From positions 1 through 36,256 of the forward strand of contig NZ_JIAN01000012.1 in the NCBI RefSeq assembly GCF_000688475.1: a DNA stretch of 36,256 nt, written 5' to 3'. This document shows, in pieces, positions 1 through 7,015 of the stretch. The notes under the pieces were generated by a model. That model searched no databases, was not told the origin of the DNA, and was given only the letters and a program-made list of their open reading frames with translations. This stretch comes from Cellulomonas sp. URHE0023. GTDB taxonomy: Bacteria; Actinomycetota; Actinomycetes; Actinomycetales; Cellulomonadaceae. How positions within the stretch are numbered: position 1 is the first letter of the stretch; every line of letters begins with the position of its first letter. A program made the position numbers and the translations under genes.

Positions 1-141
1 TCGGAGTCGCGCATCCGCGACACCGACATGGCCTCGGAGATGGTCAACTTCACGCGTTCGCAGATCCTGTCGCAGGCCGGCACGGCGATGCTCGCGCAGG
101 CCAACCAGATCCCCCAGGGCGTTCTCTCGCTCCTGCGGTGA
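1..141 (+). CDS. fliC: Flagellin, C-terminal end (partial, 5' end outside window)
   Basis: The reading frame is open from base 1 and ends in TGA at 139-141, giving 46 residues. The stretch [17 protein letters not shown] followed by [22 protein letters not shown] is the classical C-terminal D0 helix of bacterial flagellin, which packs in the core of the filament and ends in LLR or LLG. Flagellin is exported unfolded through the flagellar type III apparatus and polymerises under the FliD cap. Its position just before fliD and fliS, and the strong hairpin that follows, support the call. The N-terminus, promoter and leader are not in view. Confidence 0.95.
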   Translation, partial: SESRIRDTDMASEMVNFTRSQILSQAGTAMLAQANQIPQGVLSLLR

Positions 142-183
142 TCTGACCGGATAGGGAGCTAACCCTCCCGACCGGATCTCGAC

Positions 184-223
184 CACCGGTGGCGGGCTGT
201 CCCCGCGACGCCCGCCACCGGTG
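184..223 (+). terminator. Terminator-like hairpin after flagellin
   Basis: A perfect 14-bp inverted repeat (184-197 pairs with 210-223) surrounds a 12-nt loop, 43 bases after the flagellin stop. There is no T-run, which is common for terminators of high-GC actinobacteria. It probably insulates the highly expressed flagellin gene from fliD. A second short palindrome (GGCCGG-ATCC-CCGGCC) follows just downstream. Confidence 0.75.
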
Positions 224-287
224 CTTCACCACCCGGCCGGATCCCCGGCCACCACCCGCAGCACCGCAACTCTCGAACGGACGGCTC

Positions 288-1637
288 ATGGCTTCTCTCG
301 GCATCGACGGCATGATCAGTGGCCTCGACACGACGTCGCTCATCAACTCGTTGATGCAGGCCGAGGCCGCTCCGCAGACCCTGCTCAAGTCGAAGCAGTC
401 GAGCACCACGTCGATGGTCACGGCGCTGCAGGCTCTGAACGCCAAGGTCGCGTCGCTCACCGACGCGGCGACCAAGGCGAGCACCGCCACCTCGTGGGGG
501 GCCACCAAGGCCACCAGCTCGGCGACCTCCGTCACCTCGAGCACCACGAACGTCGCGCAGGCGACGTCCCTCAGCTTCACGGTCGACCAGGTTGCGCAGA
601 GCCAGATCTCGCTGACGGGATCGTTCGCCACCCTCTCGGACCTCACCGGTGGTGCCTCGACCGTCACCATCCGCAAGCAGGACGGCACCCTCACCGAGGT
701 TGCCGTCGGCGCGGACGCCTCAGCGCTCGCCAAGGCGATCTCCGGCTCGACCGCTGGTGTGTCCGCGGTCGCCGTGACGGTCGGCGGCAGCACGCGCCTG
801 CAGCTCACCGGCAAGGACACCGGCGCTGCCGCCGCGTTCGAGGTCTTCGCCGGCACCGCTGCCGACGTCACGGCCGGAACCGCACAGGCAGTCAGCCTCA
901 CGGGCTCACGGACCGCGCAGGATGCCAAGGTCACCCTCTGGCCCGGCACGGGCGCGGCGCAGCAGGCCACCTCGAAGACCAACACCTTCTCCGACGTCCT
1001 GACCGGCACGTCGTTCACCGTCTCCAAGGTCGAGACCGACCCCGTGACGCTGACCGTCGACCGCGACGTCGCCGCGCTGACCTCGCTCGCCTCGGGCCTC
1101 GTCGGCTCCCTCGGTGTCGTGCTGTCGGAGATCAGCTCCCGCACCGCGACCACGACCACCACTGACGCCGACGGCAAGTCGGTGGTCAAGGGCGGCATGT
1201 TCTCCGGCGACAGCGGTGTCCGCGGGTTGCAGCAGTCCATCTCGAGTGCGGTGGGCTACCCCATCGACGGCATCTCTCCCTCGGCGGTGGGCATCACCGT
1301 CGAACGAGACGGCACCTTCACCTTCGACGAGAAGGTGTTCGCGGCGGCGCTCGACAAGGACCCGGCCCAGGTGCAGAACGTCATCTCGGGCATCGCGGCA
1401 CGCGTCGCCGCGGTGGGCAAGGACGCCAGCGACTCGATCGACGGCTCGCTGACGCTCAAGATCACCGGTCAGCAGAACGTCCTGAAGGACCTGGGCAACC
1501 AGATCGACTCGTGGGACACCCGGCTCGAGCTGCGCCGTTCGTCCCTCCAGGCCACCTACTCGAACCTCGAGGTCACCCTCTCGGGGCTGAAGTCGCAGTC
1601 CTCTTGGCTCGCGGGCCAGCTGGCCTCGCTCGGCTGA
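288..1637 (+). CDS. fliD: Flagellar filament cap protein FliD (449 aa)
   Basis: FliD (HAP2) forms the cap at the filament tip and folds exported flagellin into place. The N-terminus has the family signature GIDGMISGLDTTSLINSLMQ. The middle is rich in Ser, Thr and Ala with beta-type composition. The last ~80 residues are helical (QQNVLKDLGNQIDSWDTRLE, then SNLEVTLSGLKSQSSWLAGQ), as in the FliD C-terminal coiled coil. The ATG at 288 was preferred to an in-frame start at 189 because the FliD homology begins exactly here and 189 lies inside the upstream hairpin. The Shine-Dalgarno region is the weak ACGGACGG, which contains an ACGGA that CsrA could recognise. I see no clear sigma-28 promoter directly upstream. 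Confidence 0.95.
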   Translation: MASLGIDGMISGLDTTSLINSLMQAEAAPQTLLKSKQSSTTSMVTALQALNAKVASLTDAATKASTATSWGATKATSSATSVTSSTTNVAQATSLSFTVDQVAQSQISLTGSFATLSDLTGGASTVTIRKQDGTLTEVAVGADASALAKAISGSTAGVSAVAVTVGGSTRLQLTGKDTGAAAAFEVFAGTAADVTAGTAQAVSLTGSRTAQDAKVTLWPGTGAAQQATSKTNTFSDVLTGTSFTVSKVETDPVTLTVDRDVAALTSLASGLVGSLGVVLSEISSRTATTTTTDADGKSVVKGGMFSGDSGVRGLQQSISSAVGYPIDGISPSAVGITVERDGTFTFDEKVFAAALDKDPAQVQNVISGIAARVAAVGKDASDSIDGSLTLKITGQQNVLKDLGNQIDSWDTRLELRRSSLQATYSNLEVTLSGLKSQSSWLAGQLASLG

Positions 1638-1676
1638 CCGAGACCCTGACCACCACCACTGACCAAAGGGCACCTC

Positions 1677-2123
1677 ATGCACAACGTCCGTTCGCAGTAC
1701 GTGGCCGCCGCGGTCGCAACAGTCGGTCCCGCGCGTCTGCTCACCATGCTGTACGACCGCATGCTGCTCGACGTGGACCGCGCGGTCACGTGCCTTCAGG
1801 CGGGTAACCGCGTCGACGGCACCCAGCACCTCGCGCACGCCCAGGAGATCGTCGCCGAGCTGATGGTCAGCCTGCAGGTCGAGGCCTGGGACGGTGGGCA
1901 GCAGCTCATGTCGATCTACCAGTACCTGCTCACCGAGCTCGTCGAGGCCAGCGTCAAGAGCGACGCGGACCGGGCCATCGCCTGCCGCGATCTCATCGTG
2001 CCCCTGGCTCAGGCCTGGCAGGAGGCCGCCGACCAGCTCGCCACCTCCGCGGCGAGCAGCGTCGCGAGCGTCACGCCCACGCGTGACGACGCCATGACGG
2101 CCGGCCTGCTCGGCGTGGGCTGA
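1677..2123 (+). CDS. fliS: Flagellin export chaperone FliS (148 aa)
   Basis: FliS binds the C-terminal D0 helix of flagellin in the cytoplasm and delivers it to FlhA. The N-terminus (residues ~7-45) reads YVAAAVATVGPARLLTMLYD and continues into the family pattern of an aliphatic LLTMLYDRML segment. The rest is an all-helical bundle of the expected size, with a slightly longer tail than the usual 125-135 residues. It lies 39 bases after fliD, with an AAAGGG ribosome site 6 bases before the ATG, so it is probably cotranscribed with fliD. Confidence 0.92.
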   Translation: MHNVRSQYVAAAVATVGPARLLTMLYDRMLLDVDRAVTCLQAGNRVDGTQHLAHAQEIVAELMVSLQVEAWDGGQQLMSIYQYLLTELVEASVKSDADRAIACRDLIVPLAQAWQEAADQLATSAASSVASVTPTRDDAMTAGLLGVG

Positions 2124-2124
2124 C

Positions 2125-2484
2125 GTGCTCACGGGCGAGGTCGTTACCGGACCCAGCGACGCCCAGATGGCCTGGGTCGCCGCCTGGTCGGACGCGCTCG
2201 ACGCGCTCGAGCTCGACGTCGACGCCGCCGACGAGCGGCTGCGCACCGCACACCTGGCCTCGGTCGAGGAGGTCGCCCTGGCGTCCGCCTGGCACCCCCC
2301 TGTCGGACTCGGCCCCCTGCCTGCCTCCCTCGAGGTCCGCGCTCGCGCCGTGCTGGGCCGACAGCTCGAGACCGCCCACCGCCTCAGCCAGACCATCGTC
2401 GTGAGCCGCCGCCAGCTGGCGGCCACCCGCGCCCTGAGCCTGCGGGACACGGAGTCTGCCGTCTACTTCGACGACGAGGCCTGA
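2125..2484 (+). CDS. Small helical protein in the fliT position
   Basis: This 119-residue protein starts with GTG one base after the fliS stop, so translation is probably coupled to fliS. It is predicted to be mainly helical, acidic in the first half (DALDALELDVDAADERL) and more basic near the end. In many flagellar clusters the gene after fliS is fliT, the FliD chaperone. Size, helical character and position fit a FliT-like role, but I see no diagnostic FliT sequence and do not assign the symbol. A weak GGCCT/AGGCC hairpin (2478-2490) overlaps its stop. Confidence 0.7.
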   Translation: MLTGEVVTGPSDAQMAWVAAWSDALDALELDVDAADERLRTAHLASVEEVALASAWHPPVGLGPLPASLEVRARAVLGRQLETAHRLSQTIVVSRRQLAATRALSLRDTESAVYFDDEA

Positions 2485-2547
2485 CAGGCCAGGTGCACGA
2501 CCGCGGCGCATCGTCGCGACGAGACAAGAAACCACCCGAGCGAACCC

Positions 2548-2573
2548 CTACAGCGGGCGGTCGCCCGGCCGAT
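2548..2573 (+). promoter_or_regulatory. Sigma-28 (FliA/WhiG)-like promoter for the glycosyltransferases
   Basis: The -35-like CTAC (2548-2551) and -10-like GCCGAT (2568-2573) are 16 nt apart, the spacing found at six other sites in this window. The -35 is the weakest of the set. The spacer contains a perfect inverted repeat, CGGGCG-GT-CGCCCG (2554-2567), which might be an operator. Confidence 0.6.
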
Positions 2574-2620
2574 GGGGCGGTTGAGCACGGATCGCTCCCA
2601 CATCGGGCCACGGAATGGCC
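2568..2620 (+). repeat. Promoter-leader direct repeat, copy 1 (matches 5873-5926)
   Basis: From the -10 element through the second hairpin, about 45 of 54 aligned positions match 5873-5926 with one 1-base gap. The longest exact run is the 16 bases TGAGCACGGATCGCTC. The two copies flank the glycosyltransferase pair. Confidence 0.85.
2583..2620 (+). promoter_or_regulatory. Tandem ACGGA-loop hairpins: candidate CsrA sites in the glycosyltransferase leader
   Basis: Two short hairpins lie right after the predicted transcription start. The first is GAGC-ACGGATC-GCTC (2583-2597). The second is GGCC-ACGGAAT-GGCC (2606-2620). Both present ACGGA in a 7-nt loop, and the two ACGGA motifs are 23 nt apart. 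CsrA/RsmA proteins are known to bind ANGGA in hairpin loops, often at paired sites. Binding here is inference. The same arrangement recurs before flgB. Confidence 0.5.
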
Positions 2621-2659
2621 ACCCCCGCGTGCCTCCACGACCGAGGAGAGCAGTACCCG

Positions 2660-4195
2660 ATGGCTCAGAGCAACGAAGTGACCATTTCGGCCGTCCTGAT
2701 CGTCAAGGACGAGGAGGCCGTCCTCGAGGCGTGCCTGGAGTCCGTGCAGTGGTGCGACGAGGTCGTCGTGTACGACACGGGCTCGACCGACGGCACGCTC
2801 GAGATCGCCCGCCGCCTCGCGACCACGGTCGTCGAGGGCTTCTGGGACGCCGACTTCGGGGCTGCGCGCAACCGTGCCCTGGCCCACGCCACGTCCGAGT
2901 GGGTCCTCATCCTCGACGCAGACGAGGTCCTCGACGCCGACCCCGCGACGCTCCGGCGACACATCGGCCGGCGCGGCGTCAAACGACACATCGTGCAGAT
3001 CAGGGAGCGCGGCGTGAAGAGCGACGATGCGATCACGCCGTCGATCCGCATCTTCGAACGCGAGACGCACCAGTATGTCGGCGCCCTGCACGAGCAGGTC
3101 GCGTCCCTGACGGGCGTCGGCTCGGGCATGGCGGCGCTCGACGGCGTCACCCTCTGGCACTCCGGCTACACCGACGCCGTCATCGAGCGCAAGCAGAAGC
3201 GCCGGCGCAACGTCGAGATCTCACGGGCCGGGCTGGACGCGGCCGTAGCGGAAGGCAAGGACGCGGCGTTCATCGCCGGATGCCAGGCGGACCTCGCACG
3301 CTCGCTGTTCCTCGACCAGCAGATCGAGGAGGCGCTCGTACTTGCGCATCGCGTCGACGACGAGGGACGCGCCGATCCTGCGGTCATGCTGCAGCTGGCC
3401 GCCAGCGTGTCGCGCACCGCGGGCCTCCTCGAGGACCGCGACCTCGAGGACCACTGGCTCGAGGTCTGGCAGCGCAACGCCGAGGGCTCGGCACTGCCGT
3501 GGGCGGCGCGCGTCCGCGCGATGGTCACCCGGGGGGACGCGCAGGGCGCGCTCGACGCTCTCGACCACATTCCGACCACGTCCGTCGACGACTTCGGCCA
3601 GCGCTTCGACCGCAGCACGCTCGTGGACTCGGAGGTCTGGGCGCACGCGCAGGTCGGGGCGAAGCGCCGTGCCGTGCGGGTCGCGCTCGAGGCTGTCGCC
3701 AAGGGTGTTCCGGCCTGGAGCCCGGTCCGGCTCATGAGGTTCGTGGGCCCGGACGGGGTGCGGACGGTCCTGGGCGGCGTCAAGGACGCCGACTGGTCCG
3801 GGTGGGCGCTGCGGTGCGTGGTGGAGGCGGCTGAGCCCGAGGCGCTCGAGTTCCTGCGCGTGATGGCACAGGTGCGCCCGGACAGCCTGGCGGCACCGTA
3901 CTCGGCCGCGCAGCTCGGCAAGCGGCTGACGCTCGAGGAGGCGACCGAGTGGTCGGTCATGCTCCGCCGGCTGGGTGCGCCCGAGCTGTGCCCGCTCGTG
4001 GCCATCGCCACCGACGAGACGGCTGAGCCGAGGCCGCGTGCCTTGGCGGGCGCTCTGGCCTGGGACGTGTTCCAGGAGGAGCGGGCCCTGGAAGGCCTGC
4101 AGGCCGCCCTGGCGCTCGTGTCGGCCGAGGACGAGCCGGAGCTGCTCGTCGCCCTGGACATCGTCGCGCCGGGTCTCGTCTCCTCGGCGGCCTGA
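2660..4195 (+). CDS. GT2-type glycosyltransferase with helical C-terminal domain, copy 1 (511 aa)
   Basis: A GT-A fold glycosyltransferase occupies residues ~8-220: TISAVLIVKDEE at the first strand, DTGSTDG at 39-45 for nucleotide binding, and DADE at 86-89 as the DxD metal/nucleotide-sugar motif, followed by IRIFERETHQYVGALHEQV. Residues ~230-511 form a long Ala/Leu-rich helical region, possibly TPR-like. ATG 2660 was chosen because GAGGAGAG lies 9 bases upstream and the homology begins at residue 8; an in-frame ATG at 2615 sits inside the leader hairpin. Between the filament genes and flgB, the likely role is O-glycosylation of flagellin. The donor sugar is unknown. It is roughly four-fifths identical by eye to the next gene. 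Confidence 0.85.
   Translation: MAQSNEVTISAVLIVKDEEAVLEACLESVQWCDEVVVYDTGSTDGTLEIARRLATTVVEGFWDADFGAARNRALAHATSEWVLILDADEVLDADPATLRRHIGRRGVKRHIVQIRERGVKSDDAITPSIRIFERETHQYVGALHEQVASLTGVGSGMAALDGVTLWHSGYTDAVIERKQKRRRNVEISRAGLDAAVAEGKDAAFIAGCQADLARSLFLDQQIEEALVLAHRVDDEGRADPAVMLQLAASVSRTAGLLEDRDLEDHWLEVWQRNAEGSALPWAARVRAMVTRGDAQGALDALDHIPTTSVDDFGQRFDRSTLVDSEVWAHAQVGAKRRAVRVALEAVAKGVPAWSPVRLMRFVGPDGVRTVLGGVKDADWSGWALRCVVEAAEPEALEFLRVMAQVRPDSLAAPYSAAQLGKRLTLEEATEWSVMLRRLGAPELCPLVAIATDETAEPRPRALAGALAWDVFQEERALEGLQAALALVSAEDEPELLVALDIVAPGLVSSAA
2726..2862 (+). repeat. 137-bp block identical to 4266-4402 (glycosyltransferase copies)
   Basis: Bases 2726-2862 and 4266-4402 (offset 1540) are identical at every position, covering codons for the nucleotide-binding half of the GT domain. 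Flanking parts of the two genes differ at many silent and some coding positions. This suggests recent gene conversion or strong constraint. Confidence 0.9.
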
Positions 4196-4199
4196 CCCC

Positions 4200-5732
4200 G
4201 TGGCTCCGAGCACGCAGCCGACCGTCTCGGCCGTCCTGATCGTCAAGGACGAGGAGGCGGTGCTGGAGGCGTGCCTGGAGTCCGTGCAGTGGTGCGACGA
4301 GGTCGTCGTGTACGACACGGGCTCGACCGACGGCACGCTCGAGATCGCCCGCCGCCTCGCGACCACGGTCGTCGAGGGCTTCTGGGACGCCGACTTCGGG
4401 GCAGCCCGCAACCGTGCGCTGACACACGCCACCTCGCAGTGGGTCCTCATCCTCGATGCCGACGAGGTCCTCGACGCCGACCCGGTGGCCCTGCACCAGC
4501 ACATCGGCCGGCACGGCGCCCAGCGGTACATCGTCCAGGTCCGGGACATCGGTCTGAGCGGTGAGGACGCGGTCGCGCCGTCGATCCGCATCTTCGAGCG
4601 CGAGACGCACGAGTACGTCGGCGCCCTGCACGAGCAGGTCATGCCCCTCGCCGGTGCCTCGAGCGTCGCAGCGCTCGACGACGTCATCGTGTGGCACTCC
4701 GGGTACACCGACGACGTCATGGAGCGCAAGCAGAAGCGTCAGCGCAATGTCGAGATCGCACGGGCCGGGCTGGACGCGGCGGTCGCGGCCGGCAAGGACG
4801 CGGGTGTCGTCGCGGGATGTCAGGTCGACCTGGTGTGCTCGCTGGTCCTCGCCCGGCACCTCGACGAGGCGGTCACGCTCGCACGCCGCGTCGAAGACGG
4901 CGGGTTCGCGGCACCGGTGGTCATGGCGGTGCTCGCCAAGTGCGTCGCCTCGGCCGCCTCCTTGCTCGGGGACCGGGACCTGGAGGACCACTGGCTCGAG
5001 GTCTGGCGCCGTGCCGCAGCGGGCTCCGCGCTGCCGTGGGCGGCGCGCGTGCGCGCGATGGTCGCCCGGGGCGATGCACGCGGCGCGCTGGACGCCCTCG
5101 ACCACATCCCGACGACGTCCGTCGACGACTTCGGCCAGCGCTTCGACCGTACGGAGCTCGTGGACTGCGAGGTCTGGGCCCACGCGCAGGCAGGCGCGCG
5201 AGACCGTGCCCTGCAGGTGGCGCTCGCCGCCGTCGCCCACGGCGTCCCCGCCTGGAGCCCGGTCCGACTGATGGCGTGCCTGGGCCCGGACGGTGTGCGG
5301 ACGGTCCTGGGCAGCGTCACGGACCACGACTGGGTGGACTGGGCCGCGCGGTGCGTGCTGGAGGCAGCAGCGCCCGAGTCGCTCCAGTTCCTGCGCGTGA
5401 TGGCTCAGATGCGCCCGGACGACCTCGCCGCACCGGTCTCCGCCGCCCAGCTCGGCCCGTACCTGACGCTGGAGGACGCGACCGAGTGGTCGCTCATGCT
5501 GCGTCGGCTGGGTGCGGCCGAGCTGTGCCCGGTCGTGGCGATCGCCACCGACGAGACGGCCGAGCCGAGGCCCCGTGCGCTGGCCGGTGCCCTGGGCTGG
5601 GACCTGTTCGGGGACGAGCGGGCCCTGCACGGGCTGCAGTCCGCCCTGGCGGTCGTGCCCGCCGAGGACGAGCCGGAGCTGCTCGCGGCCCTGGACGTCG
5701 TCGCGCCAGGACTCGTCTCACCGGCGGCGTAA
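4200..5732 (+). CDS. GT2-type glycosyltransferase with helical C-terminal domain, copy 2 (510 aa)
   Basis: This is a tandem paralogue of the preceding gene, starting with GTG 4 bases after its stop, with no good ribosome site of its own, so coupling is likely. The numbering of the catalytic motifs is the same (DTGSTDG 39-45, DADE 86-89), and there is a one-residue deletion near residue 156. The C-terminal helical region contains the same conserved block, LDALDHIPTTSVDDFGQRFD. The long frame is open upstream to 3975, but that part only shadows copy 1. A 137-bp block is identical to copy 1, including silent sites. The likely role is a second sugar transfer or a second acceptor site on flagellin; function is inferred from position and fold. 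Confidence 0.85.
   Translation: MAPSTQPTVSAVLIVKDEEAVLEACLESVQWCDEVVVYDTGSTDGTLEIARRLATTVVEGFWDADFGAARNRALTHATSQWVLILDADEVLDADPVALHQHIGRHGAQRYIVQVRDIGLSGEDAVAPSIRIFERETHEYVGALHEQVMPLAGASSVAALDDVIVWHSGYTDDVMERKQKRQRNVEIARAGLDAAVAAGKDAGVVAGCQVDLVCSLVLARHLDEAVTLARRVEDGGFAAPVVMAVLAKCVASAASLLGDRDLEDHWLEVWRRAAAGSALPWAARVRAMVARGDARGALDALDHIPTTSVDDFGQRFDRTELVDCEVWAHAQAGARDRALQVALAAVAHGVPAWSPVRLMACLGPDGVRTVLGSVTDHDWVDWAARCVLEAAAPESLQFLRVMAQMRPDDLAAPVSAAQLGPYLTLEDATEWSLMLRRLGAAELCPVVAIATDETAEPRPRALAGALGWDLFGDERALHGLQSALAVVPAEDEPELLAALDVVAPGLVSPAA
4266..4402 (+). repeat. 137-bp block identical to 2726-2862
   Basis: Second copy of the identical block inside glycosyltransferase copy 2; see 2726-2862. Confidence 0.9.
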
Positions 5733-5793
5733 CCGCCGGTCGGAGTCGACCAGGCACCGGCGCGGACCTGCCAAGACGCCAGGCGCGCGCCGG
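5720..5793 (+). terminator. Two tandem hairpins ending the glycosyltransferase unit
   Basis: The first hairpin is an 8-bp perfect stem, ACCGGCGG/CCGCCGGT (5720-5727 with 5733-5740), whose loop CGTAA contains the TAA stop codon of the upstream gene. The second pairs 5757-5764 with 5786-5793 (8 bp) and CCTG with CAGG inside it (5767-5770, 5780-5783), with a 9-nt loop. A T-rich stretch (CTGGTTTTCC) lies about 50 bases later. Together they probably end transcription before the flgB promoter. Confidence 0.65.
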
Positions 5794-5852
5794 CCGAGGG
5801 AGCACCGCCGCCCCTCGTCGCAACGGATGCAGGACATTCCTCGCTGGTTTTC

Positions 5853-5878
5853 CTCATGACCCCCCGACTCCTGCCGAT
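5853..5878 (+). promoter_or_regulatory. Sigma-28 (FliA/WhiG)-like promoter for the flgB operon
   Basis: CTCA (5853-5856) and GCCGAT (5873-5878) are separated by 16 nt. The site lies 90 bases before the flgB start and just after tandem terminator hairpins, so it should drive the long hook/basal-body operon. Confidence 0.75.
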
Positions 5879-5926
5879 GGGCAGGTCTGAGCACGGATCG
5901 CTCACGCAGCAGGCCACGGATCGGCC
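5873..5926 (+). repeat. Promoter-leader direct repeat, copy 2 (matches 2568-2620)
   Basis: Second copy of the promoter-leader repeat, in front of flgB. Its hairpins are more regular than those of copy 1 (5-bp first stem), and its -35 is a full CTCA. Confidence 0.85.
5888..5926 (+). promoter_or_regulatory. Tandem ACGGA-loop hairpins: candidate CsrA sites in the flgB leader
   Basis: Hairpin 1 is TGAGC-ACGGATC-GCTCA (5888-5904, 5-bp stem). Hairpin 2 is GGCC-ACGGATC-GGCC (5912-5926, 4-bp stem). Both show ACGGAT in a 7-nt loop, 23 nt apart, starting about 10 nt after the -10 element and so near the mRNA 5' end. The segment from 5873 is highly similar to that from 2568. Recognition by CsrA is inferred. 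Confidence 0.55.
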
Positions 5927-5967
5927 GACACGCACGTTCTTTCTTCGTCGTGAGGTGGATCCTTCGC

Positions 5968-6309
5968 ATGTTCGATTCCGTGAGCTCGGTCGCGCTCCAG
6001 AGCGCGCTCGACGGCCTGGCCATGCGCCAGCGCGTCATCGCTGACAACGTCGCGAACATCCAGACCCCCGGCTACCACGCCAAGAAGGTGTCCTTCGAGG
6101 ACGCTCTCTCCAAGGCTGTGGGCCACGGCAGCGGCGCGGTCAGCGCGCACGTCGGCCGCTCCCTGGAGCCCACCCGCCTGGACGGGAACAACGTCAACCT
6201 CGACGAGGAGACGCTCCTGAACGTCGACACGAACCTCCGCTACCAGCTGGCGTCGCAGGCGATGTCGCACGAGTTCAGCAACCTGCGCACCGCGATGAGG
6301 ACCAACTGA
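5968..6309 (+). CDS. flgB: Flagellar proximal rod protein FlgB (113 aa)
   Basis: FlgB builds the part of the rod next to the MS ring. The N-terminal rod/hook signature is present: ALDGLAMRQRVIADNVANIQ followed by TPGYHAKKVSFEDAL. The C-terminus ends in a short amphipathic helix (YQLASQAMSHEFSNLRTAMR). Length is slightly below the usual 120-135. ATG 5968 was chosen because GAGGTG lies 10 bases upstream; the in-frame ATG at 5950 overlaps that site and adds six unconserved residues. The stop overlaps flgC by one base (TGATG), so the operon from here to fliK is tightly coupled. Confidence 0.95.
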   Translation: MFDSVSSVALQSALDGLAMRQRVIADNVANIQTPGYHAKKVSFEDALSKAVGHGSGAVSAHVGRSLEPTRLDGNNVNLDEETLLNVDTNLRYQLASQAMSHEFSNLRTAMRTN

Positions 6310-6707
6310 TGACCATCTTCGGCGCGATCGGCATCGCGAGCTCCGGCCTCACCGTGCACCGCAAGTGGCTCGACGCGGTCAGCGACAACCTGGCCAACGT
6401 CAACACCGTCCGCGCGACGAGCGAGTCGGCGTTCCAGCAGAAGTACGTGATCGCCCAGGAGATGACCTCCGGCGACGGCGGCGTCCAGGTCGGCGGGGTC
6501 CTCGAGGGCAGCGCCGAGGGGCGGCTCGTGTACGAGCCCGACCACCCGCTCGCCGACGAAGACGGTTACGTGCGCTACCCCGACATCGACATGTCCAGCC
6601 AGATGACCCAGCTGATCATGGCCCAGCGTGGCTACCAGGCGAACGCCGCCGTGGTGGACCGCGCCAAGGAGACCTATCAGGCAGCCCTCCAGATCGGACG
6701 CAACTGA
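6309..6707 (+). CDS. flgC: Flagellar proximal rod protein FlgC (132 aa)
   Basis: FlgC is the second proximal rod subunit. The N-terminus has GIASSGLTVHRKWLDAVSDN followed by LANVNTVRATSESAFQQKYV, the rod-protein motif with the family's lengthened region before the central domain. The C-terminus has the matching helix MTQLIMAQRGYQANAAVVDR. Start and stop overlap the neighbours by one base each. No flgF or flgG (distal rod) gene follows here or elsewhere in the window. Confidence 0.95.
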   Translation: MTIFGAIGIASSGLTVHRKWLDAVSDNLANVNTVRATSESAFQQKYVIAQEMTSGDGGVQVGGVLEGSAEGRLVYEPDHPLADEDGYVRYPDIDMSSQMTQLIMAQRGYQANAAVVDRAKETYQAALQIGRN

Positions 6708-7015
6708 TGACCATGCCCATCGCCGCGATCAGCGGTGTCACGTCCGTCGCCCCGACGCAGTCGATCGCACAGACCGCCGCCCCGGACGCAACCTCGGGTG
6801 CCGGCTTCGCGAACATCCTGAGCGGCGTCGAGAACCTGCAGCAGATGCAGGCGACCACCGACGACCTCGCGGTCAAGGCCGTCACGGGTGACCTCACCGA
6901 CGTGCACGACTACACGATCGCCGCCGCCGAGTCCTCGAGTGCGCTCGAGCTGACCGCGACGCTGCGCAACAAGGCCGTCGAGGCGTTCAACGAGATCATG
7001 CGGATGCAGGCCTGA
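6707..7015 (+). CDS. fliE: MS ring-rod junction protein FliE (102 aa)
   Basis: FliE links the MS ring to the rod and is an early export substrate. The C-terminal part (residues ~55-102) carries the family pattern VKAVTGDLTDVHDYTIAAAE then LRNKAVEAFNEIMRMQ. The N-terminal 30 residues are poorly conserved, but FANIL (34-38) fits the FxxxPhi pattern of early type III substrates. The start ATG 6707 overlaps the flgC stop; an ATG six bases later is an alternative. Confidence 0.92.
   Translation: MTMPIAAISGVTSVAPTQSIAQTAAPDATSGAGFANILSGVENLQQMQATTDDLAVKAVTGDLTDVHDYTIAAAESSSALELTATLRNKAVEAFNEIMRMQA

Noticed and set aside
906..2450. Long minus-strand open frame across fliD, fliS and the fliT-position gene (and similar ones elsewhere, such as 9357-11606 and 31620-34001)
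   Set aside because: These are codon-bias shadows: low-complexity Arg/Gly/Asp/His translations with no motifs, lying opposite well-supported flagellar genes.
2568..5926. Glycosyltransferase pair as a transposon or integrative element
   Set aside because: There is no transposase, integrase, terminal inverted repeat or composition shift. The flanking repeats coincide with promoter-leader elements, so duplication of a control region is simpler.
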